A stretch of DNA of 12,893 bases from Propionibacteriaceae bacterium. GTDB lineage: Bacteria > Actinomycetota > Actinomycetes > Propionibacteriales > Propionibacteriaceae. Where the stretch lies: contig DAIEHO010000267.1 in NCBI GenBank assembly GCA_027353565.1, positions 1 through 12,893 on the forward strand, read 5' to 3'. Shown piece by piece: positions 6,181 through 12,893 of the stretch. Made by a program: the position numbers and the translations under genes. The notes under the pieces were generated by a model. It saw only the letters and a program-made list of their open reading frames with translations. It was not told the origin of the DNA and did no database searches. How positions within the stretch are numbered: the stretch's first letter is position 1; each line of letters starts with the position of its first letter.

Positions 6181-7890
6181 TCAGCCCGTGCAGACGGTGA
6201 CGGTGCTCTTGGCTGCGGGGTAGATGTCGAGGGTCCCGCTCTGGGAGGACGTGCCGACCGAGAACGGCTGCGACGAAGGCACCGTGCGATCCCTGAAGTC
6301 TCCGAACGCGCTCCCGTACACGAGCCTCGTCTTGAACGTCGACCCGGACATGGACACGAGGACCCTGCCGCCCTGAGGACCGGCGGACAGTGTGATCTTC
6401 TCCTCGTCACCGTTCGGCACGTACGGCTGGCAGCCGCCGGATGCGGGCCCGCTGGCCGTGAGGCCCGTGACCGTGGCGGCTGGGACGAGAGGAAGGTAGT
6501 CGGCGACCCCGCCGACGCCGACCAGGAGGTCGCCCGCCACGTCGACGTAGCCCTGCGGCGAGGCCTGACCGGCGGGCAGCTTGTCGCTGATGGTGAGCAA
6601 GGCGCTCACGGTGATGAAGGGGAACCCGGCGTCGGGGACGTTGCTCAGCAGCTTCTGGCCACTCCTGCTGATGGTCATGGCGCCCAGCACGGTGTCACGT
6701 TCCTTGTACACCAGCGGCCTGGTCGTCAGCATGTACGAGAACGCCAGCGCGACACCGTTGGCGATGACCGCGAGACACACGGCCCCCGCCAGCGCCCCGG
6801 TGAACCACCGAGGGCGGCCGAGCCGTCGCACGAGGGCGTCGACAGCGATCCCCAACGCCAACGACATGAAGACGCAGATGAGATAGGCGTAGCGGGAGGA
6901 CTCGGACTGCTCGACCCCGTACTGGACGCGTACCAGCCCCGCTATCGTCAGCTGCGCGGCAGCCCCCACCGTGAGCGCAACCGCAGCAGGATGCCTGAGG
7001 CCCACGATCAGCATCGTCCCGAGCAGGACGAGCACGATGAGTGCACCGCTGCCGGGGATGCCGGTGGACCTCTCCCACGCGGTCGTGAGGCCTGTCCACA
7101 CGTACCGCGGGAGCAGCCCGATGTCCCTTGGCTGGACGTGCGTGGTGACCCCTTGCCGTCCGACCAGCAGGTACCAGGTCACGTAGACGGCAGCCGGTAC
7201 AGAGGTCACGATGATCGCCCGGACGAGCCCTCGACGGAGCAGGACCACGAGCGCCGCGCAACCGACCATGGTCACACCCACCCCGGAGCACATCAGGCCG
7301 GCAACGAGAAGGGCCCACGCAGCGGCCACGCGCACCCGTCCGATCCGGCCCGCGCTCAGCACGACCAGCGCGAGGAACCCGAACATCGTGGATCCGACGA
7401 AACCGGTCTGGAACTCCCACTCGAGGTTCTCAGCGCCATTGCCGAGGAAGGCGATGATGAGGGTCACCCCGACAACCGTCCAGGGAGACACGCCGGCCCT
7501 GCGCAGGAACCAGACGATGGCCAGGCAGATGACGAGGTGCATCACGATGAGCGGGACGTCGTACGGGAGGTGGTGCTTGAGGCCGAAGATCGAGAACAGC
7601 AGGCGGAACAGCAGGATCGGCAGGGTCGACCAGTGCTCGTTGTGCGGCGCCCACAGCCCCAGGTTCTGCGACGGGACGGGACCGCGGTTGAGGATGAAGT
7701 CCCAGGTGTCGAAGTAGAACCACAGCTTCGAGTTCAGGATCAGCCACATGACCGACGAGCCGAGAAGCCCGACGGCGAGGACCCACCACGGAATCGCGGC
7801 CCGCGTCCGCGCCTGGGCCATCAGGCGCCTGAGAGTCGACGGGCCCGGAGCGTCCGCTCCAGGCCCGTCGACGAACGCTGCTTCGGTCAC
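6181..7890 (-). CDS. Large multi-pass membrane protein, probable GT-C-like glycosyltransferase of unknown specificity
   Basis: A 569-residue protein with a cytoplasmic N-terminus, about ten hydrophobic helices (residues about 33 to 385) and a C-terminal region of about 180 mostly polar residues predicted outside the membrane. The first extracytoplasmic loop holds FYFDTWDF (about 58-65) and APHNEHWSTLP (81-91). An acidic motif in this first loop is where GT-C transferases, which use polyprenyl-phosphate sugars, keep their catalytic acid. The C-terminal part has cysteines in GGCQPYVP and at the very end (VCTG), possibly a disulfide. The GTG at 7890 overlaps the epimerase stop (GTGA) and is preferred; an ATG at 7821 would give 546 residues. 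It is the last gene of the envelope-sugar operon. Function is inferred from topology, the loop motif and neighbours; a polymerase or flippase-like role is not excluded. Confidence 0.75.
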   Translation of the reverse strand: MTEAAFVDGPGADAPGPSTLRRLMAQARTRAAIPWWVLAVGLLGSSVMWLILNSKLWFYFDTWDFILNRGPVPSQNLGLWAPHNEHWSTLPILLFRLLFSIFGLKHHLPYDVPLIVMHLVICLAIVWFLRRAGVSPWTVVGVTLIIAFLGNGAENLEWEFQTGFVGSTMFGFLALVVLSAGRIGRVRVAAAWALLVAGLMCSGVGVTMVGCAALVVLLRRGLVRAIIVTSVPAAVYVTWYLLVGRQGVTTHVQPRDIGLLPRYVWTGLTTAWERSTGIPGSGALIVLVLLGTMLIVGLRHPAAVALTVGAAAQLTIAGLVRVQYGVEQSESSRYAYLICVFMSLALGIAVDALVRRLGRPRWFTGALAGAVCLAVIANGVALAFSYMLTTRPLVYKERDTVLGAMTISRSGQKLLSNVPDAGFPFITVSALLTISDKLPAGQASPQGYVDVAGDLLVGVGGVADYLPLVPAATVTGLTASGPASGGCQPYVPNGDEEKITLSAGPQGGRVLVSMSGSTFKTRLVYGSAFGDFRDRTVPSSQPFSVGTSSQSGTLDIYPAAKSTVTVCTG

Positions 7891-8924
7891 AGCCGGCCGT
7901 CGTGCACTGCCTGGGTCACCCACGGGATGACCTCGTCGAGCATCGTGTCCAGCGAGGTGGTGCACTCGAAGCCGAGCACCTCGGTGGCCTTCGACACGTC
8001 CGGGACGCGCTTCTGCACGTCGTACTCGTAGGCCTGGTCGCTCACGATCGTCAGGGGCGCATCGCCCTTGATCTTCTTCCAGATGATCTCCGTGAGCTCC
8101 CGCACGGTCGTGGAGACCGGCGTCGAGATGTTGAAGTCGTTGTTGTACGCCGCGTCCTGCTCCATGCACTCGACGATGCCCTTGGCCAGGTCGCCGCCGT
8201 ACGTGTAGTGGCGGATCTGGTTTCCCTCGCCGAGGATGTGCACGGGGTCCTGCCCCTTGACGATCTTCTGGACGATGTCGGGGACGACGTGGCTCATGGC
8301 CAGCTTGACGTTGCCAGAGGACACCTCGACGTCGGTGAGGGCCCGGCCCTCGCCGATGCCGACGCAGTTGAACGGGCGCACGATCGTGTACGGCAGCTTG
8401 TACTGGTCCCACGCGGCCTTCGCGAAGTACTCCACGGCGAGCTTCTGGAACCCGTAGCTCGACAACGGCGGCGGCACCTGGCGTACGTCGGACTCCTTGC
8501 TCGGCCAGTGGTCGGTCGACTCGAAGACCATGGAGCTCGACAGGTAGGTGACCTTCTTGAGCTTCCCGTCCTTGTGGGCCTTGATGGCCGCGTCGCACTC
8601 GGACGCCATGATCCGCTCGTTGGTCGCGAGCAGGTCGTACGCGAACGCGTGGAAGTAGGAGATGCCACCGATGAGCGCCGCGCCCGCGATCAGGTGGTCG
8701 CAGTCCATGAGCAGGCGGGTCATGAGCTCGACGTCACGTGCGTCTTCCTCGTGGAACTCGTAGTCCGGGTGGTGGTCGTACGACTTCTCCACCGGCCCGT
8801 ACTTGGAGTAGTTGTCGACGCCGACGACCGCATAGCCGCGGCTCAGCAGCTCCTCGACGACGTAGCCGCCGATGAAGCCCGCAGACCCGGTGACGAGGAC
8901 CTTCTTCTTGCCTTCGGTTGTCAT
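7887..8924 (-). CDS. NAD-dependent nucleotide-sugar epimerase/dehydratase (extended SDR family)
   Basis: A 345-residue cytoplasmic enzyme of the extended short-chain dehydrogenase family that converts one nucleotide sugar to another, for example by epimerisation. It has the NAD-binding motif GSAGFIG (residues 13-19), the catalytic serine region YLSSSMVF (127-134) and the YxxxK pair Tyr157/Lys161 in SSYGFQK. The Rossmann strand ending VVGVDNYS agrees with NAD(H). The substrate-side sequence RPFNCVGIGEG resembles sugar-nucleotide epimerases, but the exact sugar cannot be named. A GAAGGA ribosome binding site lies 6 bases upstream of the ATG and overlaps the stop codon of the preceding glycosyltransferase gene; its own stop overlaps the next gene's GTG. 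It would work with the dehydrogenase upstream to supply an activated sugar. Confidence 0.93.
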   Translation of the reverse strand: MTTEGKKKVLVTGSAGFIGGYVVEELLSRGYAVVGVDNYSKYGPVEKSYDHHPDYEFHEEDARDVELMTRLLMDCDHLIAGAALIGGISYFHAFAYDLLATNERIMASECDAAIKAHKDGKLKKVTYLSSSMVFESTDHWPSKESDVRQVPPPLSSYGFQKLAVEYFAKAAWDQYKLPYTIVRPFNCVGIGEGRALTDVEVSSGNVKLAMSHVVPDIVQKIVKGQDPVHILGEGNQIRHYTYGGDLAKGIVECMEQDAAYNNDFNISTPVSTTVRELTEIIWKKIKGDAPLTIVSDQAYEYDVQKRVPDVSKATEVLGFECTTSLDTMLDEVIPWVTQAVHDGRL

Positions 8925-8934
8925 GAAAGTTCCT

Positions 8935-9687
8935 TCACTTCGATGGTTTGTTGGCTTCGATGCTCTCGGCGGCCCGCCTGACCTGGGCGACGCTCAGAGT
9001 GCGCCCGAACGCGAACGCGTACCAGCGCAGGTAACGGGGAACCCACTGCCGCATCTTGAAGTTGCTCTCCCCCTCGGCGCGGTCGAGCCAGATCGTCGGC
9101 AGCTCGGCGACGGGACGGCGCAACCGCCGGGCCTTCGCCGTGAGCTCCAGCCCGATCTCGAACCCGTAGCGCGAGTGGATGCCGACCTCCTTGACGAACT
9201 CCGCCGAGTAGGCCTTGAACGAGTTCGTGGCGTCACGCGTGCCCACGCGGGCGAGCAGCCCGAGCGACAGCCCAGCCGTACGCGACATGAGGCTCTTGAA
9301 CAGGGGCCCGCCCACCTGCTGGCCGCTTCCCGAGTAACGGGACGCGGCAGCCACGACGACCCCGCGTTCGACAAGGCGCGCGAGGTCGTCGATCTGGCGG
9401 GGGTCGTCGCTGCCGTCGGCCATCGTGACGACCAGCACGGAACCCTCCGCCGCGTCGATCCCGTACCGGATGGCGTTGGCCGGTCCGCGGCCGTACGTGT
9501 TGACGACCGTGCGGACGTGCTCGTTGCCGTACGACTCGACGACCGGGACCGTCGTGTCCTCGGGGAAGTCGACGACGATGAGGACCTCGAAGGGCAGCGA
9601 CACCGCTTCGACGATCCGGTCCAGCACGGGAACGATCGCCTCCCCCTCGTTGAACGCGGGGATGACGATGCTGACGCGGATGCTCAT
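8935..9687 (-). CDS. Family 2 glycosyltransferase (DPM1-like)
   Basis: A 250-residue cytoplasmic transferase. It starts MSIRVSIVIPAFNEGE, the typical first strand of a GT-A nucleotide-sugar binding fold. The metal-binding acidic motif is in MADGSDDP (89-96), and a further conserved stretch is IWLDRAEGESNFKM (about 199-212). The pattern resembles dolichol/polyprenyl-phosphate mannosyl- or glucosyltransferases without extra C-terminal membrane helices, so it may put a sugar on a polyprenyl phosphate for use outside the cell by the GT-C-like protein of the same operon. The ATG at 9687 overlaps the dehydrogenase stop (ATGA). The same frame continues open upstream into the dehydrogenase only because of the frameshift there. 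Sugar and acceptor are not known. Confidence 0.93.
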   Translation of the reverse strand: MSIRVSIVIPAFNEGEAIVPVLDRIVEAVSLPFEVLIVVDFPEDTTVPVVESYGNEHVRTVVNTYGRGPANAIRYGIDAAEGSVLVVTMADGSDDPRQIDDLARLVERGVVVAAASRYSGSGQQVGGPLFKSLMSRTAGLSLGLLARVGTRDATNSFKAYSAEFVKEVGIHSRYGFEIGLELTAKARRLRRPVAELPTIWLDRAEGESNFKMRQWVPRYLRWYAFAFGRTLSVAQVRRAAESIEANKPSK

Positions 9688-10887
9688 ACCACCGTGCCGC
9701 GTCCGAAGATGTTCCACACGTCCACCGTGGGCTTGTCGGACTCGATCGTCCTGTACGACTTGTGAGGCGCCCCGACGATGAGGATGTCCGCCTGGTCGAG
9801 AACGTCCTCGAGCGGCGACAGGTTGGGGTCGACGGTCACGTACGGATCCGTCATCAGCACCTTCTTGCACCGGAACTGGAGGATGCGCTTGAGCTTGTAC
9901 GACAGCGACGAGCGGATGTCGTCGCTCTCGCCCTTGAACGCCATGCCCAGGATGCCGACGGTCTTGTCCGCGAGACCGTACTTCGTCTCCATGCGGGACA
10001 CGAGGTACAGCGGGAGCCCTTCGTTGACGAGCATCGCCGAGTGGCCCAGCACGTACGTGTTGTCCGTGAACGCAGCCAGCTGCATCGTGTCCTTGAACAG
10101 GCACGGTCCGGCGGCGAAGCCGGCCCCGGGCATGTCCGCGGCGCGCGGGTAGTCGTAGGCCAGAGCCTTGCGGATGTTGTCGTAGTCGAGGCCGTGGTCG
10201 TTGGCCATGATGTAGAACTGGTTGGCCGCCGCGAACTTCATGTAGCGCCAGTTGTTCGTGAACAGCTTGGCGAGCTCGGCCTCTTCGGGCGTGAGCTCCA
10301 CGGTCGAGCTCGTCAGGTTCTTGAACAGGGCCGTCGCGCGCGACGACCTCCGGGGTGCGGGCCGACACGATCTGGGGCAGCGAGAACAGCTCCTCCATGG
10401 CCTTGCCCTCGGCGATGCGCTCGGGGCAGAACGCGACGTCGACCTCGACGCCCGCCTCGGCGAACATGTTCTCGACCCGCTGGGTGACGCCCGGGAACAC
10501 CGTGCTGCGGAGCACGATCAGCTGTCCCTTGCGAAGCACCGGCAACCCTGGCTTGAGCGACTTCGGCACGGCATCGGGATCGGGGTTGAGGTGCTCGTCG
10601 ACCGGGGTGCCGATGACGACGATCACGTTCTCTGCGTCGCCGATCACGTTGATGTCGGTGGTTGCGTGCAGGAGCCCGTCGGCGAGTCCCTTCTGCAGGA
10701 CCTCCTCCGCGCCGTTCTCCATGAACGGGAGCTTCCCTGCCTTGATCGTGTCGACCGCTGCCTGTGAGATGTCGAAGACGATGGTGTTCAGTCCGCGCGA
10801 CGCGAAGGCGATCGCCAGAGGCAGGCCGACGTGGCCGCCACCGCCGACCACAGCGACGTCATACGCGAACTCGGAGGCGTTGGCCAC
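9684..10887 (-). pseudogene. Nucleotide-sugar (UDP-hexose type) dehydrogenase, frameshifted
   Basis: The family oxidises UDP-hexoses such as UDP-glucose or UDP-ManNAc to uronic acids with NAD, in two steps. The N-terminal half has the Rossmann motif GGGHVGLP (about 16-23), VIGTPV and FCPERIAEG (153-161). After VSARTPEVVAR (about residue 184) the frame is lost. The other frame continues TALFKNLTSS, with conserved Lys (NNWRYMKFAAANQ, about 218), catalytic Cys in GPCLFKD (about 263) and the UDP-binding domain motif GMAFKGESDD. The break is at the (CG)4 run 10335-10342; adding one CG pair would restore about 401 residues, the usual length. Codon use is normal on both sides, so the lesion is very recent or a sequencing error. 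Start is GTG at 10887, with TAGGAG about 12 bases upstream and an in-frame TGA just before it. The stop overlaps the GT2 start. Confidence 0.88.
10335..10342. repeat. (CG)4 dinucleotide run at the dehydrogenase frameshift
   Basis: Four CG units in a row mark the point where the dehydrogenase reading frame changes. Loss of one unit from an original (CG)5 explains the shift exactly, and dinucleotide runs are prone to slippage both in replication and in base calling. Confidence 0.7.
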
Positions 10888-11031
10888 TTCGGATCAGGGC
10901 TCCTAGCTCGGTGAGATGGTTCTTGCCGGGGCGGGCGCCAGTATATGAGGATTCGCACCGCATTGATGTGCGCCCCTCCGTGTTTGCTCCGTGCTCCATC
11001 CGGCGCAACCATGACACCTTGTGAGCGCGAA
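10888..11031. other. Intergenic region between DUF5107 and the envelope-sugar operon
   Basis: This 144-bp gap is noticeably more AT-rich than its surroundings around 10940-10970 and holds the TATACT promoter candidate, the dyad and the CTCCGTG repeat, all described with the promoter. No convincing terminator hairpin follows the DUF5107 stop, so some read-through into the dehydrogenase operon is possible. Short open frames crossing it show no family features. Confidence 0.6.
10940..10945 (-). promoter_or_regulatory. Candidate -10 of the envelope-sugar operon promoter
   Basis: Read on the minus strand this is TATACT, inside the 144-bp gap before the dehydrogenase gene, and it would start transcription near 10934, giving a leader of about 47 bases. 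The -35 region is poor (CATCAA at 17-bp spacing), so an activator may help. A short dyad CGCAC-N9-GTGCG (10954-10972) covers the -35 position, and CTCCGTG is repeated at 10976-10982 and 10987-10993, one helical turn apart. These could be regulator sites. Confidence 0.45.
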
Positions 11032-12858
11032 TCAGCCCTCCGGACGCATGCGGAAGTCGTACTCGGCGGGCAGAGGACGCGACGTGCCGCGAGCTGTCTC
11101 CAGCGCTGTCCAGACCTCGGTGAAGGTCCCCGCTCCCTCGCGGATGTCGGGGACGACGAGGTGCGAGTCGAGAATCGCGGCGGCGTCGTCGAGACGCCCC
11201 AGAGCCACGAACGCCTCGGCCAGCAGCAGCCCGAACCTGCCGGCGCGCGGACCTTCCTTGTCGTACCCGTGCAGGCGTTCCGCGACGTCGGCCGCTCGCC
11301 CTGCCGCGAGGGCCGCGGTCGCGTACTCGACGAGCAACGACGGGTTCGCGTCGAGCGCGACCGCCTGAGCGAGGTGGTCCGCCCGTTCGTCCGGATCGGT
11401 CGAGGTCAGTCCGAGGGCCCTGTACGCCTCGGCGCTGGGCGCCCCGGCGATCGATGACCGCCAGTGCTTTCGAGCCTTGCGCACCTTGCCCCGCGCCAGC
11501 ATGAGGTAGCCGAGATGCAGGTCCCGCTCAGGGCTTGGCGGGGCCTCGTCGAGGCGCGCACGCCAGCCGGGTCCGGCCACGGGCGCTGCCGGGCCGGTCA
11601 AGGCCTGCCCGCCGAGGACCGCGAGCCACGGTCGCTGCGTGGCGCCGAGCGTCTCGGCGGGGAACGGCGTGGCCGGACCCGCCGGCAGGTCCCCTGCGGC
11701 GACAGCCAGGGCGCCCCAGCCGTCGGCCGTGGCCCGGACGCTGACAGGCGCCTCCTGGATCCGCGAGAGCGCCTTGTCCGCCTCGGCGACCTTGGTCGGC
11801 CTCGGCGGCTGCTTGCCGTACGTGCCGGAGAACGCCGACGGACCGTACGCCTCGGTCCAGGTCCATGTCTCTCCGGGTGCCAGCGGGAGATGGTGCAGCT
11901 GTGTCGGTCCGAGCCCGGCCTGGATCTCGCAGTACCGGCCGTTGCCGCCGAGCCACCGCTGCCACGTCTCCCCGCCCTGTGCCGTGCCCCAGACGAACAG
12001 CTTTCGGCCCCGCAGCCGCGCCGTCGAGGTCTGTTGCATCCCGAGCCCTTGGGCGTCGACCGCGGCCACCCACGGCTCCTCCAGGCCGTCGAGGTCCGCG
12101 AACAGGTCCGAGGCGTACAGCTGGCTGGCGGGATCGAGGCGGTCCGGGGTCACGTCGACGACCGAGAGGTCCCCGTACCCCGACGACACCGCTCGCGTCG
12201 CAGGCAGCAGGACGCGACCGCCCTGAACCTGGGGTACCGCGATCGTCGACCACCAGTACACAGGCACCGTCCGGTCGTACGGGTTGTCGAGGACGACCCG
12301 CACGTACAGGTCCTCGGCACCGTCCGGAAGCCACGCGTCGATGCGCCAGACCAGCCCGAGCATCCGCTCGTACGCCCACATCCGGAGCACGTCCGTGCCC
12401 TCCGGCCCGGCGACACGGCCCGCCGAGACCGGCGAGCTCGTGAGCGGCCAGTGGCCGGTGAAGCCGAGGTTCCACTCGACGCCGCCGGAGAACCAGGCCT
12501 GTCTCAGCGCGAGGTTGCCGTGCATCAGGACGTCCGGCTGGTACAGGAGCTCGCGGCCGGCCACCTTGTCGTACAGCGTCCACAGCCGCCCACCGAGCTC
12601 GAGCAGGAAGGTGGCCCTGAGACGGTCGTTCTCGAGGACCGCGACGCGGAGGTCACGCGTCTCGACGTGCCGGTCGTACGAGTCCTGAGCGTCGTACGGG
12701 AGGACTGTCGGGTAGCGGTCGACGTAGCCCGTCCGTCCCCCCAGCACCACCCAGTCCTCGTCGCTGACCGGTCGCGCCCCACCCGCATCGAGGATGGGGA
12801 GCCCGTTGGTGGGACCCGGTCCCGCGATGGGCATTGACAGCGTCGTGAACGTCAGCAC
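11032..12858 (-). CDS. DUF5107 protein with TPR-like C-terminus
   Basis: A 608-residue protein without a signal peptide, so probably cytoplasmic. Residues about 70-360 match DUF5107, a beta-rich domain resembling aldose-mutarotase/carbohydrate-binding folds: LENDRLRATFLLELGGRLW (75-93), AGRELLY, then NLALRQAWFSGGVEWNLGFT (115-134) and PVYWWSTIAVPQVQGGR. Residues about 435-590 are Ala/Leu-rich paired helices (GYLMLARGKVRKARKHW, AEAYRALGL, LLVEYATAALAAGR, LLLAEAFVALGRLDDA) that look like TPR repeats. The domain has no firmly known activity; binding or processing of a glycan is the usual guess. The GTG at 12858 has an in-frame TAG just upstream and no Shine-Dalgarno sequence; a -10-like TAGCCT precedes it by 6 bases. 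An ATG at 12834 is an alternative. It precedes the envelope-sugar operon on the same strand but is 144 bp away. Confidence 0.88.
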   Translation of the reverse strand: MLTFTTLSMPIAGPGPTNGLPILDAGGARPVSDEDWVVLGGRTGYVDRYPTVLPYDAQDSYDRHVETRDLRVAVLENDRLRATFLLELGGRLWTLYDKVAGRELLYQPDVLMHGNLALRQAWFSGGVEWNLGFTGHWPLTSSPVSAGRVAGPEGTDVLRMWAYERMLGLVWRIDAWLPDGAEDLYVRVVLDNPYDRTVPVYWWSTIAVPQVQGGRVLLPATRAVSSGYGDLSVVDVTPDRLDPASQLYASDLFADLDGLEEPWVAAVDAQGLGMQQTSTARLRGRKLFVWGTAQGGETWQRWLGGNGRYCEIQAGLGPTQLHHLPLAPGETWTWTEAYGPSAFSGTYGKQPPRPTKVAEADKALSRIQEAPVSVRATADGWGALAVAAGDLPAGPATPFPAETLGATQRPWLAVLGGQALTGPAAPVAGPGWRARLDEAPPSPERDLHLGYLMLARGKVRKARKHWRSSIAGAPSAEAYRALGLTSTDPDERADHLAQAVALDANPSLLVEYATAALAAGRAADVAERLHGYDKEGPRAGRFGLLLAEAFVALGRLDDAAAILDSHLVVPDIREGAGTFTEVWTALETARGTSRPLPAEYDFRMRPEG

Positions 12859-12864
12859 AGGGTC

Positions 12865-12870
12865 AGGCTA
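12865..12870 (-). promoter_or_regulatory. Candidate -10 for leaderless transcription of the DUF5107 gene
   Basis: On the minus strand TAGCCT (TAnnnT type) ends 6 bases before the GTG at 12858, which puts the predicted transcription start on the first base of the start codon. With no Shine-Dalgarno sequence before the GTG, this is the usual picture of an actinobacterial leaderless mRNA. No clear -35 is seen before the window ends. Confidence 0.4.
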
Positions 12871-12893
12871 GCGACCCCCGACCTCGCCCGGTG

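Noticed and set aside
8900..8940. Separate promoter between the GT2 and epimerase genes
   Set aside because: The gap is only 10 bp and consists of the epimerase ribosome binding site overlapping the GT2 stop; there is no -10-like element in a suitable place.
8935..10887. 650-codon frame joining the dehydrogenase N-terminus to the GT2, as if a natural fusion enzyme
   Set aside because: The middle part (about residues 185-400) has no family features, while the adjacent frame carries the conserved second half of the dehydrogenase. The fusion is an artefact of the frameshift.
1..12893. CRISPR arrays, tRNA/rRNA genes, transposases, integrases, toxin-antitoxin or defence genes
   Set aside because: Looked for on both strands. 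No regularly spaced repeats, no tRNA-like cloverleaf and no recognisable proteins of these classes were seen.

Overview
The window comes from a high-GC Gram-positive bacterium of the Actinomycetota. GC is very high with strong GC3 bias, GTG starts are common, genes are joined by ATGA/GTGA overlaps, and the solute-binding protein is a lipoprotein with a twin-arginine-like signal. The genus cannot be fixed from the sequence alone.

Layout. (1) Positions 1-2448, + strand: the 3' end of a carbohydrate-type ABC importer operon, with the tail of one permease, a complete second permease and a UgpB-like solute-binding lipoprotein. It ends at a perfect 14-bp hairpin. No ATPase is present, so a shared ATPase elsewhere is likely. 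(2) Positions 2529-6180, + strand: a promoter-like -10, a TPP riboswitch, then ykoE-ykoD-ykoC, an ECF-type importer for thiamine or its pyrimidine precursor HMP, followed by an overlapping small P-loop kinase-like gene. (3) Positions 6181-10887, - strand: a tightly packed envelope-glycan operon, read nucleotide-sugar dehydrogenase, GT2 glycosyltransferase, NAD-dependent sugar epimerase/dehydratase, large GT-C-like membrane protein. It meets region 2 tail to tail with no base between the stop codons. (4) Positions 11032-12858, - strand: a DUF5107 protein with a TPR-like C-terminus, probably translated from a leaderless mRNA.

How the genes work together. Region 1 imports a small organic solute such as a sugar or glycerol-phosphate-type compound. 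Region 2 is a vitamin B1 uptake unit shut off by intracellular TPP. In region 3 the dehydrogenase and epimerase would make a modified (probably uronic-acid-type) nucleotide sugar, and the GT2 and GT-C-like proteins could move sugars onto a lipid carrier and then outside the membrane.

Most notable observations. The second ATPase domain of ykoD carries about 121 bp of foreign-looking, roughly palindromic DNA. It is bounded by a perfect 8-bp direct repeat (CGCGATCA) and sits exactly in frame, like a small non-autonomous mobile element. Some 50 bp downstream the same gene has a one-base frameshift. The nucleotide-sugar dehydrogenase is also frameshifted, at a (CG)4 run. Either both genes are decaying or the assembly has indel errors; raw reads would decide. 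I saw no CRISPR array, tRNA, rRNA, transposase, phage or defence genes.
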